Source of the DNA: Nostocales cyanobacterium HT-58-2
Lineage (GTDB): Bacteria; Cyanobacteriota; Cyanobacteriia; Cyanobacteriales; Nostocaceae
Reading direction: 5' to 3'
Assembly (NCBI GenBank): GCA_002163975.1
Contig: CP019636.1
Location: 1,835,001-1,899,000, forward strand
Length of the DNA: 64,000 bases
The notes beneath the pieces are model-generated. The model made no database searches. It was not told the DNA's origin and worked only from the letters and a program-made list of their open reading frames with translations. Positions 29,462 through 38,188 of the stretch are shown piece by piece (positions within the stretch are counted from its first letter, which is position 1; every line of letters begins with the position of its first letter). The position numbers were made by a program, and so were the translations under genes.

Positions 29462-29791
29462 TTATTCTGATGGGCGGTTAACTCGAATCAATGCACCTTT
29501 CAAGCTTTCAACTGTAGAAATAGCCTTGTTAATGCGTGTTGCTAATCGCTCAAAATTTCGGTCATCTGTGCAGACAATAATACCAGAATGGTTTGGTTGT
29601 AACTAATGCAGCCTTATGTAATCTCGACGATTTTGCGTTAAAACTGTGAGGCTATTTTTGACAGCAAAAGCTAATACCTCTGGATCAGAAAACCCTGTAT
29701 TTCCTGATTCTTGCACTGTAAGAACATCATGACCAAAAGCACGTAGCAATTCTACAACTGGCGAAGGGTCATCAGCATAGAGACTTTCCAT
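29462..29791 (-). pseudogene. DUF5615 PIN-like toxin gene broken by an in-frame TAG
   Basis: Starting from ATG 29791 the frame gives MESLYADDPSPVVELLRAFG, HDVLTVQESGN, FAVKNSLTVLTQNRRDYIRLH, then TAG (29603-29605). The very same frame continues LQPNHSGIIVCTDDRNFERL and on to TAA at 29462-29464. HSGIIVCTDD is the conserved later strand of the DUF5615/Mut7-C-like PIN family, whose proteins are about 110-115 residues. One base change thus splits an otherwise intact gene. Active-site acids of the first half (Asp in ADDPSP; the usual form is ADE/ADEN) look partly altered. It lies downstream of an antitoxin remnant. Confidence 0.75.
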
Positions 29792-29794
29792 AGA

Positions 29795-29944
29795 TTACAC
29801 TTCTTGTTGCATTGCTTCTTCCTGATCTCGAAGTGCTGTTTCAATTTCATTAGGATGAGCATCAGCATAAGCCCAAACATTTTTTCTAATAGTTTCTTTG
29901 ATATTATCAATTTTTAGCAGAAGACATAACGGATAAATTGCCTT
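29795..29944 (-). pseudogene. 5'-truncated antitoxin-like remnant (DUF433-like)
   Basis: Directly upstream of the DUF5615 pseudogene, a frame without a start codon reads IDNIKETIRKNVWAYADAHP and NEIETALRDQEEAMQQEV, then TAA, 3 bases before the toxin ATG. This spacing, and the YADAHPNEI-type C-terminal helix, fit the C terminus of a DUF433 antitoxin, the normal partner of DUF5615. The N-terminal part is missing; about 30 bases further upstream the NACHT gene ends. The family assignment rests mostly on context. Confidence 0.45.
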
Positions 29945-29977
29945 TTAATATCACAGATAAATCATCCGCTAGATACG

Positions 29978-32320
29978 TTATAAAATTCGTTGATGACGCG
30001 TCTCAATTTCGGCAATGGGCAATAACAAGGTGTCTTCAATTTCCTCTCGCACTTCGGGAGATACTTCACAACCACTATTAAGGCAATCTACTAGTAGCTT
30101 ATTGGCATCGTAATACTGCCCCAACAGTTCCTTTTGTGCTTCGCTAAATTGACAGTCATGTGCAAGATTAGGATGCTTAACAACTACTTTCCTTAGTTGC
30201 TCAGTCCAAGCTTGACTATTGTCCTTGATCCATTGATCAAATCGCTCTTGGTCATCATATGGGTTAGGTATTTGCTCTTGAAATTTTTTAAGAGTATTTT
30301 GGATATTATGCTCTATATTTTGAGAATAACTCAGTAATTCAAAATCAACAATATAACTTTCTATTTCCATAAAGAGACGAATTATATTGCCTGCTTTTGT
30401 AAAACAAATATTACTACGAAAATCTCTAGATTTGTAAAATTTAAATCCAGGTCGATACTGTCTATCAATATCACGAAAAAGAAAAAGAAAACTTTCATTG
30501 AGAGAAACAAGATAAAAGGCTCGAACCGCTGCACGTTTATAATCAACTTCAGCTGACTTCGCCTTTTCATTCACCCACCCCAAAAAACGCTGCAATTTAT
30601 CATTCCCAGTCAACAGATCATCAATTTTCCACTTCATCAACAACACCAACTCATCTGGATTTTTCATCAAGCCAGCAGTCAGCAAAAACACCTCTCGCCA
30701 GCGTTTATCGGTGATACGCTCCACTAAACTTTCATACGCAGAATTAGCAACAATCTTTTCAGCAGAAAAATACTCCTGAAACGTCAGATGAGAAAAAGAG
30801 TAAATATTTAGCATTCTCTCTACTAATAATCCATGTTGTGCTTCAATAGATTTCAGGACTCTTTTACTATCCCGTTGCAATACAGCTTGGTTAGTTTGGG
30901 CATTAGGTAAAGTAGAAATATAGTCAGCAATGTATCGCTCGACTTCTTCTTGTTCAAAAAAGTAACGGTTATTTCTAAAAGTGATTGCTGCTATTTGAGT
31001 TAGAAGCTCTATCTTCTGCTCTAAAGACAAATTGCGATATACGTCATCCCGTTGAATGTCTCTTTCTTCGTCCCATTTCCTAAGCAGAATGTCTAGTCCT
31101 TGCTCATACAACTTAAAACGTTTTTGCGGAAATTCTCCTTGAGTTTGGAAAACGAAGCAAGTCAGATTCAGCAATAAAGGTGTTCCAGCTAATTCTCTAA
31201 TTCGTTTATTATGTGGTAAATTAAGCTTTTCAATAAACTGCCTTGCTATGGCTTCACCCTGTTCTCGGTCATTTTTGGCAGCTGCAACAAACCATTTTTG
31301 AGCAAAAACTTCTACTTGCTCATCGTTAAAATCTGCAACCTCAACATCAGTAAATTTTTCTACCAAAAATCTGTATTTTAGTGCAGCAATACGACAGGTG
31401 ATAATAAACTGATTTTTGAAATATGTATTAACAAATTGGCGAATCTGTTTGACTACCTCATCATCTTCTTCTGATACTTCATCCAAACCATCTAGCAAAA
31501 TTAAGGCTTTGCCCTTGGTAAGTATCATTTCAATAATCGATATATCGGCAATACCACAATAGCTAAATTCTTGCCTAATGTAGTTCAATAATTTGAACTT
31601 GCTGTCATCTCTTCTAGTGTCTTCAGCAAAGTCTTTCAGCCGAATGAATATCGGTACTCTATCAGGCTGAAACTCACCCAGGTTGCAGTTAATCGCTACC
31701 CACTGTAAAAACGTGGTTTTACCTGCTCCTGGTTTACCAAGTACCATCAGCCTAGAGTAGCGCGACACAGCCTCTAACCCTGATACTCGTTCCTGAACAA
31801 CTCTGTTTAATCTGTCAAAGTCATCTGATTCTGGGTTGAAGTCTTGTGGCAAGTCAGAAATCTCTCGCCATTGCAGGCTTGTTACCTGTTCCAAAATATT
31901 GACATCTGTGTAAATATCTGATGTTGCAACTGGCTGGGAAATATGCAGCATCCGCATAGTACCGCACTGGTCTTGAATTTTTTCATGACGCTTTTCACGT
32001 ACTTCCCGCACCAGTGCATCTAAGTCATTAGCTGAAGTTGAAGCATTAGAACTTGGAGAGACTAAAGCGGTAAATTTTTGAGACTCCTTAGTCAGGAAGG
32101 TCAGCAACTTGTGAGCTTTACCTGGACCTTTGCCAGTTATCCTGAACTTTCTGTAAATTTCACCCAAGCGATAGCGCACAGTCCCATTGGTGATATGAAA
32201 AGCGTCCATAATCTCTTGGTCGCTCTTGTCATTGCCAAACTTTGCTAAGAAAACCTGCTGTTGCTCTTGGGAAAGCCCGTATCGCTCAGCTACCTGACTC
32301 AGAAACTCACGCGGAAGCAT
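29978..32320 (-). CDS. HTH-NACHT STAND ATPase
   Basis: 780 residues. Residues 1-75 form a LuxR-like helix-turn-helix (FGNDKSDQEIMDAFHITNGTVRYRLGEIYRKF) of the type found in front of many cyanobacterial STAND, WD40 and vWA-MoxR-linked proteins. After a linker comes a NACHT NTPase: Walker A VLGKPGAGKTT (about 193-203), Walker B ALILLDGLDEV (about 272-282), sensor region FIITCRIAA, and a winged-helix/helical arm with FSHLTFQEYFSAE. The C terminus (LGQYYDANKLLVDCLNSGC, then TLLLPIAEIE) resembles the NACHT C-terminal helical domain 2. No WD40, TPR or nuclease effector is visible. NACHT proteins of this general kind include phage-defence NLR-like proteins. A toxin-antitoxin remnant follows; a micro-peptide gene is divergent. 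Confidence 0.88.
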   Translation of the reverse strand: MLPREFLSQVAERYGLSQEQQQVFLAKFGNDKSDQEIMDAFHITNGTVRYRLGEIYRKFRITGKGPGKAHKLLTFLTKESQKFTALVSPSSNASTSANDLDALVREVREKRHEKIQDQCGTMRMLHISQPVATSDIYTDVNILEQVTSLQWREISDLPQDFNPESDDFDRLNRVVQERVSGLEAVSRYSRLMVLGKPGAGKTTFLQWVAINCNLGEFQPDRVPIFIRLKDFAEDTRRDDSKFKLLNYIRQEFSYCGIADISIIEMILTKGKALILLDGLDEVSEEDDEVVKQIRQFVNTYFKNQFIITCRIAALKYRFLVEKFTDVEVADFNDEQVEVFAQKWFVAAAKNDREQGEAIARQFIEKLNLPHNKRIRELAGTPLLLNLTCFVFQTQGEFPQKRFKLYEQGLDILLRKWDEERDIQRDDVYRNLSLEQKIELLTQIAAITFRNNRYFFEQEEVERYIADYISTLPNAQTNQAVLQRDSKRVLKSIEAQHGLLVERMLNIYSFSHLTFQEYFSAEKIVANSAYESLVERITDKRWREVFLLTAGLMKNPDELVLLMKWKIDDLLTGNDKLQRFLGWVNEKAKSAEVDYKRAAVRAFYLVSLNESFLFLFRDIDRQYRPGFKFYKSRDFRSNICFTKAGNIIRLFMEIESYIVDFELLSYSQNIEHNIQNTLKKFQEQIPNPYDDQERFDQWIKDNSQAWTEQLRKVVVKHPNLAHDCQFSEAQKELLGQYYDANKLLVDCLNSGCEVSPEVREEIEDTLLLPIAEIETRHQRIL

Positions 32321-32396
32321 TCACTCTATTTTCTCTATCACCTAAATCCAAGTCTAACGATAAAGGCATTAGCAATAAGCGGGTAACTCAAGATTT

Positions 32397-32426
32397 AGAG
32401 TTATCTCTGGAAATCAGAGTTATCTC
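32397..32426. promoter_or_regulatory. direct repeats in the NACHT/micro-peptide divergent promoter region
   Basis: AGAGTTATCTC occurs twice, at 32397-32407 and 32416-32426, with start-to-start spacing of 19 bases (about two helical turns). A related inverted half-site GTAACTC lies at 32383-32389. Such an arrangement could be an operator for a regulator acting on both divergent genes, for example the HTH of the NACHT protein itself. This is inference. Confidence 0.4.
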
Positions 32427-32495
32427 AGTTCAAAGTTTAGAGAAACCTCCAAAAAAAGATTGCGAGACTGAACTCAATTAAGCAATGGAGGTCAT

Positions 32496-32624
32496 ATGGA
32501 TTTCATTCTCTGGCTTTTGATTAAGTTTGGTGAGGCGCTTGTGGGGGTATTGTTCAAGAAATTGATCGAGTGGTTTCTGAGCGATCGCAACCCCAACCCT
32601 CCCAATCAAGACGAAAACAAGTAA
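32496..32624 (+). CDS. 42-residue amphipathic/membrane micro-peptide
   Basis: ATG 32496 with a near-perfect Shine-Dalgarno GGAGGT just upstream (32487-32492), ending TAA 32624. The peptide starts MDFILWLLIKFGEALVGVLF, continues KKLIEWFLSDRNP and ends in a polar Pro/Asn/Asp tail (NPPNQDENK). The first 28 residues could form one hydrophobic or amphipathic helix with Lys on one face, as in small membrane-active toxins or membrane-associated regulators. It is divergent from the HTH-NACHT gene, with 175 bases between them that contain direct repeats. Confidence 0.6.
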   Translation: MDFILWLLIKFGEALVGVLFKKLIEWFLSDRNPNPPNQDENK

Positions 32625-32710
32625 ACACCCACCCTCATTCGCCTGAAATTTTACATCTCTGCGGTTAAAACTGCGTCAAAATCTAAATAAACTGAGTTGC
32701 ATCCCCAACA

Positions 32711-33070
32711 ATGCAAATTACCCAATGTCTACACACAGCCATTCTCGTGAGTGACCTGCAGCGAGCCGAACATTTCTATGGAAAGGTGCTAGCATTACCC
32801 AAAGTAGAACGCTCTTTAAAATACCCTGGCGCATGGTATCAAGTCGGCAACTATCAAATTCACCTGATAGTCGCCCCATCTGTCCCCACTGCAGCCCAAA
32901 ACGAAAAATGGGGACGCAACCCCCATGTCGCTCTCTCGGTTGCTGACCTAGATGTAGCCAAACAACAACTACTTGATCATAACTGCCTAATTCAACCTAG
33001 CGCCTCCGGACGTCCAGCCCTGTTCACCAAAGACCCAGATGGTAATATTATCGAACTCAGCCAACAGTAA
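32711..33070 (+). CDS. VOC (glyoxalase/bleomycin-resistance) family protein
   Basis: 119 residues, one vicinal-oxygen-chelate domain: ITQCLHTAILVSDLQRAEHF at the N terminus, HLIVAP in the middle, VALSVADLDVAKQQLLDHN, and the C-terminal TKDPDGNIIELSQQ with the metal-ligand Glu. His in CLHTAI, His in YQIHLIV and the last Glu are the usual metal ligands. It could be a dioxygenase, glyoxalase-like or resistance-type protein; the exact reaction is not readable. Confidence 0.88.
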   Translation: MQITQCLHTAILVSDLQRAEHFYGKVLALPKVERSLKYPGAWYQVGNYQIHLIVAPSVPTAAQNEKWGRNPHVALSVADLDVAKQQLLDHNCLIQPSASGRPALFTKDPDGNIIELSQQ

Positions 33071-33189
33071 GTGAAAAAGTGGGAGGAATAGGGGAAGATG
33101 CGGAGATAGGAAAAAAGGATAAATTTTCTCCTGACTCTGCGTTCTTTGCGCCTGGTGCGGTTCAGATTCTAAGTTCAGATTCTAAAATA

Positions 33190-33215
33190 GGTGCGTTACA
33201 CTGCATCAACGCACC
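33190..33215. repeat. GGTGCGTT...AACGCACC inverted repeat
   Basis: An 8-bp perfect inverted repeat (33190-33197 and 33208-33215), another copy of the dispersed gtgcgtt family. The neighbouring stretch to 33280 (cctgactttgcgtc..., ttgggaagccac, tatgcgtcttcgcggttcg) is repetitive intergenic DNA. It happens to be open in the recombinase frame, which is why that gene should not be extended upstream. Confidence 0.6.
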
Positions 33216-33283
33216 CGACTCCTGACTTTGCGTCCTACCCTTTGGGAAGCCACTTCGTGTCTATGCGTCTTCGCGGTTCGTTC

Positions 33284-34582
33284 ATGAAAATCTTCGCCTA
33301 TACCTACACCGACCCCTTACTCGAACCTGCTCCTGATCCCACAACGTGGGGATGGGAATTAGACTATATTTACCAAGACTTAGGAAAACGCTCTCAACGA
33401 CAACAATTATTCAATGACTGCAAAACCGAACCACCAGATTGTCTGGTGATTCGCCGTTTAGAAGAGTTGGGCGATACTGTCGAGGAAGTGAGTTTACATC
33501 TTACGGAACTACAAGCAATGGGAATAACTCTCATTGCTATTGAACAAAACTACAATTCTTCGCAAAACAGTCTCAACCCGCGCGCTGAATTGCTGAAATT
33601 GCTGTACGAAATTCAGCGTGACCAACGTAGCCGCCGCATCCGCACTGGACACGCACGCAACCGTCTGGACGGTGCACCTCCACCAGGTAAAGCCCCTTAC
33701 GGTTATCGTCGAGGGAAAGGAAAATATACTATTGATCGCACAACTTCCCCAGTCGTCAAAGATTTTTTTGAACACTTCTTACTCTATAGTTCTCTGCGAG
33801 GAGCAGTTCGTTACATAGCAAAAAAATACGGTAAGAAAATTTCTGTCACCACTGGACGCCGTTGGTTGACAAATCCAGTTTATCGCGGTGATACAGCTTA
33901 TCAGAACGGAGAAATTATTTCCAATACGCATCTTCCTATTATTAATAGAGAAGAAGCCGCCCAAGTTGATAGACTCTTACGCCGCAACAGTCGTTTACCT
34001 CCTCGGACAGCGAGTGCACCTCGTTCTTTAGCTGGATTGGTTATCTGTCATGAATGTCAGTCTCACATGACCGTCACCCGTGTGACCATACGGAACCAAG
34101 AGAAAGAATATCTTTATTTACGTCCAATTAGCTGTCCCAAACGCCCTAAGTGTCGGGCGATCGCCTACCAAGAAGTCTTAGAACAGACAATTCAAGCGAT
34201 TTGTCGTGACTTACCTCTTGCTGTGGCGCTTATTAATTTTCCTCAATTGGATGCAGTCAAAAATAGTTTCATTGAAGCTATTTCCCGCCAGCAAGAAATA
34301 CTCAATCAGTTATCCACCTTGCTAGAGACTGGAGTTTTGGATACTGACACAGCAAAGTTGAGAGCATATAAAATCCGCACAGAAATATCCACACTCCAAG
34401 CAAAACTAGCAACTCTACCACCAGTGAATTTGCTTTCTGTTGCTCAAGCTGTTTCCATTCCCCAATTTTGGTTAGATTTGTCTGAAGCAGAGCGACGATT
34501 TTACTTTCGAGAATTTATTCGACAAATCGAGATTATTCGTCAAGACAAAGTGTGGAAGTTACAAGTTGTGTTTATTTTTTAG
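33284..34582 (+). CDS. serine-recombinase-like protein with degenerate catalytic domain
   Basis: About 432 residues from ATG 33284 (MKIFAYTYTDPLL); the frame opens at 33191 but that part is repeat DNA. Three-domain build of large serine recombinases: an N-terminal resolvase-like domain (to about 125), a Recombinase domain (APYGYRRGKGKYTIDRTTSP, WLTNPVYRGDTAYQ), a zinc ribbon (CHECQSHMT ... CPKRPKC) and a C-terminal coiled coil. In true enzymes the N terminus carries GYxRVS with the catalytic Ser, and DRLGR. Here these positions read FAYTYTD and EELGD, so the catalytic Ser and the Arg residues seem absent. It probably binds DNA without recombining it. XisF-like annotation would be misleading. 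Confidence 0.8.
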   Translation: MKIFAYTYTDPLLEPAPDPTTWGWELDYIYQDLGKRSQRQQLFNDCKTEPPDCLVIRRLEELGDTVEEVSLHLTELQAMGITLIAIEQNYNSSQNSLNPRAELLKLLYEIQRDQRSRRIRTGHARNRLDGAPPPGKAPYGYRRGKGKYTIDRTTSPVVKDFFEHFLLYSSLRGAVRYIAKKYGKKISVTTGRRWLTNPVYRGDTAYQNGEIISNTHLPIINREEAAQVDRLLRRNSRLPPRTASAPRSLAGLVICHECQSHMTVTRVTIRNQEKEYLYLRPISCPKRPKCRAIAYQEVLEQTIQAICRDLPLAVALINFPQLDAVKNSFIEAISRQQEILNQLSTLLETGVLDTDTAKLRAYKIRTEISTLQAKLATLPPVNLLSVAQAVSIPQFWLDLSEAERRFYFREFIRQIEIIRQDKVWKLQVVFIF

Positions 34583-34607
34583 AGTTTGTCTCAAATTTTC
34601 ACTTTTC

Positions 34608-36248
34608 TCAGCTTTCCTGATTTCCATCCTGGTTTCTCAAAGATTCCGGTCGTCTACCTGCATTACGCACATTCATAATTTTACTGAGTGAATCAAACCA
34701 GAATGGCGCACCCATAGCAATAGCAATACCACTTACAATCCAACCAGGAATCATTCTCATAATATTGAGAACTGAGTAATTTTTAATGTATTCGACAGGA
34801 GGTTCGACCTGAGAACCATCTAAAGGTGCCTTAGCTATAAGTGGCTTGGATTGCCATCTAAGTTGCTGAGCTAAATTAGCATCACTCCAACCAATTGGCA
34901 GCGAAACACTTGTCAAAATTTTATTAGCTTCGTCTGTCAGACTAGTTATATTTGCAGCTGTATTATTTGGTATTTGTTCAATAGTAGTATTATTAGAATT
35001 TGCTATTTTGCCAGCATTTTGAACGATTATATCTCGTAAGGCTGAATCTTTTGATAGTCTATCAACCATGTGAAATGCATCGGTATTAGAAGCAACTGCA
35101 AGAATAAAACCAATCAATAATGCCACTCCTTTAGCATTGCGCTTATACACACCAGAAGCTCTTTCCATTGAACTATCAAAAGCTATTTCTATCTCTTGTC
35201 GTAATTTTTTAATTCCTTGCTCTGTCGTTTGAATTCTTCCTTGGGCGCGCTTTGCCAAAACTTCTATATTCTCTACTATGGGATCTGGTAATTGATTTTC
35301 AACAAAATTCTTAATTTTTTGAAATCTTTTATAATTTTCGCTATCTTTATCACTGAGTTGTTCGTGTGCTACTTTCAATTCTCGATAGACTAAACTACTT
35401 TTATTGACAAGTTGAACAACTTCATCAATGTTAGGTTGTAATCCTCCTAGCAGGATTGCCTGTTCAACATTGGAAAAAATATCTTTTTTATAATTTTCTA
35501 ATTTTTTTCGTGTTTTTTTGTATTGTTCATTTTCTTGCATATCTTGGGGAAAAGCATTGACAATAAATCTATCTAGGCTTTCCTCCATACGTTTAATGCT
35601 AGTCTCTAAACTAAATTTATTTTTTCTAAAAGTATCGACAATAGTCTCATATTCGTTTTCTAGATTTTTAAATTCTTCACTCATTTTCTGTGTTTCATAG
35701 GTCGTATCATTTTGCGACATTTCTTTGATAATTTGTTTGATCTCTTCTAATCTCTCTTTTTTAAAGTTTTCTATCCTCGATTCAGTTAACCATTGCACCA
35801 ATTCTGGAAGGTGTAATGTTTCTAGGAGAGTCGTTGCAAAGATATCTTTCGGTATATAAGAAGGACCAGTATGTCTGTCATCTCCAAATACACTTCTACT
35901 TTCCTTTCCTACAGATTTTGTTTTTAATGAGTGATATAATGAGGCTACAGCCCAAGTCACTTTTCGAGGTAAAGTTGAAGCCCATCCCTTAGCTTCTTGA
36001 TTAATATTTTTAATTAAAGGGTTAGCATATAATCTATTTGCTAATAGGACAACTCGATCTATGTTGCCATCTTTGTCTCCATTTCTAACATTGCCTGCCA
36101 GCATAATTTCAATTGACTTTTTTAAATGTTCAGCACGCCATTGAAACAACGTAGTTATCAACTCCTGGATTTCTGATGCTAACAAACTCAAAATTAAGTA
36201 AATGAATACTAAACCAAGTACAATGTCTAAGATAGCAGGCAGATTCAT
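34608..36248 (-). CDS. membrane protein with central coiled coil, function unknown
   Basis: About 546 residues. The start at ATG 36248 (MNLPAILDIVLGLVFIYLIL) is supported by GGAG nine bases upstream; the frame opens at 36275. One N-terminal transmembrane helix is followed by EIQELITTLFQWRAEHLKKS, a long charged helical region with coiled-coil character (about residues 180-370), a transmembrane helix at about 380-395 (KGVALLIGFILAVASNTDAF), a loop and a last helix (MRMIPGWIVSGIAIAMGAPFWFD). I know similar unnamed proteins in cyanobacteria but no function. It is convergent with the recombinase-like gene, only 25 bases away. Confidence 0.75.
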   Translation of the reverse strand: MNLPAILDIVLGLVFIYLILSLLASEIQELITTLFQWRAEHLKKSIEIMLAGNVRNGDKDGNIDRVVLLANRLYANPLIKNINQEAKGWASTLPRKVTWAVASLYHSLKTKSVGKESRSVFGDDRHTGPSYIPKDIFATTLLETLHLPELVQWLTESRIENFKKERLEEIKQIIKEMSQNDTTYETQKMSEEFKNLENEYETIVDTFRKNKFSLETSIKRMEESLDRFIVNAFPQDMQENEQYKKTRKKLENYKKDIFSNVEQAILLGGLQPNIDEVVQLVNKSSLVYRELKVAHEQLSDKDSENYKRFQKIKNFVENQLPDPIVENIEVLAKRAQGRIQTTEQGIKKLRQEIEIAFDSSMERASGVYKRNAKGVALLIGFILAVASNTDAFHMVDRLSKDSALRDIIVQNAGKIANSNNTTIEQIPNNTAANITSLTDEANKILTSVSLPIGWSDANLAQQLRWQSKPLIAKAPLDGSQVEPPVEYIKNYSVLNIMRMIPGWIVSGIAIAMGAPFWFDSLSKIMNVRNAGRRPESLRNQDGNQES

Positions 36249-36433
36249 TGAGATATTCTCCAACCTAAACTTCATTCAAACTTTTGATTAGTCACAGTTT
36301 TACCATTTTTATCACAAAAAAAATTATTAAATAAAATCAAAAACTGAGAAAAATCTGTTAAAAAATATTATTTCTTCACAAAGCAATTTAAGTTAATTTA
36401 AAGTCAAGGGATGGTTGAAGAATACTCGTTGTT

Positions 36434-38122
36434 ATGGGGTGCAACATTCGAGACTCCAGAGCGTCTCTGTTTAATCGAACCAGCAAGCACAATAAATATC
36501 CACCGAATATGCAAGAAGGAAGCTTTATTTGGGGTCGTCTGGAAAAACAGTACCGTACAGTTGAGAAATGGATTGATTGGGTATGGGTGATTGTGCTGCT
36601 TTTAGCAGCGGTTTTACTATACACCATAAATCTGGGAGAATTGCCCCTGCGAGATTGGGATGAAGGTACTGTGGCACAGGTTGCCCGTGAGATATGGCGC
36701 GCCCCAGCTGGTTCAATGCATTGGCTTTACCCTACGCTCGGGGGTGAACCATATCACAATAAGCCACCGCTGATGCACTTACTTATTGCTTGGGCTTACT
36801 CCCTGGGGGGAGTGCATGAGTGGACATCACGCTTACCCGGAGCAATTCTTACAGCTATTTCAGTGCCATTACTGTATTTTATTGGACGAGAAATATTTCG
36901 CCAACGTTGGGCAGCTGTTTATAGCGCCCTAGTTTACCTCACAATGCTGCCAGTAGTGCGTCATGGGCGCTTAGCAATGTTGGATGGAGCAGCAGTCTGT
37001 TTTTTCATGGTTATGATACTGTGTGTCTTGCGATCGCGCCGCAACCTACGCTACTGCCTCGGTATTGGAATCAGTTTTGGGTTGATTTGCCTAACCAAAG
37101 GCATACTAGGTGTATTGTTGGGTGCGATCGCGTTGGTTTTTCTGTTTTGGGACACACCGCGACTGCTCAATAGTCGATATTTGTGGACAGGAATCTTTCT
37201 CGGCATTGCGCCTGTCGCTCTTTGGTGTAGTGCTCAATGGGTACATTATGGCTACGCCTTTACCAAAATCGGCATGATGGATCAATCCCTCAGCCGTGTT
37301 TGGAAATCAGTGGAGGGCAATTCCGGACCACTATGGTATTATTTGTTGGAGATTTTCAAGTACACATGGCCCTGGCTCATTTTTGTGCCGTCTAGTCTGC
37401 GCTTCACTTGGGAAAATCGCAACTTGAGCTGGGCAAAGCTAGTACTAGTATGGTGTGGTGTTTATCTCGTCTGTATTTCCCTAATGGGAACCAAACTTCC
37501 TTGGTACGTATTTCCCATCTACCCAAGCATAGCCTTAGCTTCTGGTGCCAAGCTTGCTGAAATCGAAAATATGCCTCTTTTGTCATCATATCCCCGATCT
37601 TTGGTCGTATCTTTGGCGTTCCTATCTGTAGTGGCAACAGCTGGCAGCATTTACTTTGGTTTGGGAGATACACCAAAATCAGACTTACAATTGATTTTTG
37701 CAGCAGTTGCGACAACAATGGCACTAGCAGCTGTTTTGGCAGAGCGGGGTGACGGACAATTCCTCAAGATTCTATTTTGGGGCTGTTATGTTTCGCTACT
37801 ACTGTTGATGAAATCAAATTACTGGATTTGGGAACTAGGGGAAGCTTACCCAGTCAAACCAGTTGCGCAGATGATTCAGCGAGCCAACCCAACAGGAACA
37901 AAGATTTATACGTCTTTTTCCTACCATCGCCCATCGTTGGACTTTTATAGCGATCGCACCATTGTTCCCGCTTCTTTTACTCAACTGGAAAATTATTGGC
38001 AATCTGAAGAACAACCCTACTTCCTGCTTGATGGAACTGCGCTCCAAAATCTCCAACTCGCGTCGGTGAAGTTAGTTGACCATGCTCAGGGCTGGGTATT
38101 AGTTACAAAAAATACTAAGTAA
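36434..38122 (+). CDS. GT39/ArnT-like membrane glycosyltransferase
   Basis: About 562 residues (the N-terminal 25 are uncertain; MQEGSFIWGRLEKQY at 36509 is an alternative start). Polytopic, with ten or more hydrophobic segments. After the first segment comes LPLRDWDEGTVAQVAREIW, the acidic first-loop motif of dolichyl/undecaprenyl-phosphate sugar transferases of the GT39/GT83 group. PYHNKPPLMHLLIAWAY and GVHEWTSRLPGAI are further family motifs. It should use a polyprenyl-phosphate sugar donor and an acceptor on the outer face of the membrane; neither is known. A terminator follows. Confidence 0.85.
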   Translation: MGCNIRDSRASLFNRTSKHNKYPPNMQEGSFIWGRLEKQYRTVEKWIDWVWVIVLLLAAVLLYTINLGELPLRDWDEGTVAQVAREIWRAPAGSMHWLYPTLGGEPYHNKPPLMHLLIAWAYSLGGVHEWTSRLPGAILTAISVPLLYFIGREIFRQRWAAVYSALVYLTMLPVVRHGRLAMLDGAAVCFFMVMILCVLRSRRNLRYCLGIGISFGLICLTKGILGVLLGAIALVFLFWDTPRLLNSRYLWTGIFLGIAPVALWCSAQWVHYGYAFTKIGMMDQSLSRVWKSVEGNSGPLWYYLLEIFKYTWPWLIFVPSSLRFTWENRNLSWAKLVLVWCGVYLVCISLMGTKLPWYVFPIYPSIALASGAKLAEIENMPLLSSYPRSLVVSLAFLSVVATAGSIYFGLGDTPKSDLQLIFAAVATTMALAAVLAERGDGQFLKILFWGCYVSLLLLMKSNYWIWELGEAYPVKPVAQMIQRANPTGTKIYTSFSYHRPSLDFYSDRTIVPASFTQLENYWQSEEQPYFLLDGTALQNLQLASVKLVDHAQGWVLVTKNTK

Positions 38123-38139
38123 CAGAAGAGCAAAGAACC

Positions 38140-38178
38140 TTGTGAGTGGTGAGCCACTGCAGGGTTCACCACTCACAA
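38140..38178. terminator. bidirectional terminator between GT39 and zinc-ribbon genes
   Basis: A perfect 13-bp inverted repeat TTGTGAGTGGTGA / TCACCACTCACAA with a 13-base loop sits exactly in the 66-base gap between two convergent genes. Confidence 0.75.
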
Positions 38179-38188
38179 TTCTCAATAT

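Noticed and set aside
30382..30570. 62-codon frame inside the NACHT gene
   Set aside because: Shadow; a Phe-rich run that comes from the codon pattern of the true gene.
33191..33283. Upstream extension of the recombinase-like gene to ATG 33191
   Set aside because: This part is made of interspersed repeat DNA, and the conserved protein begins at MKIFAYTYTD (33284).
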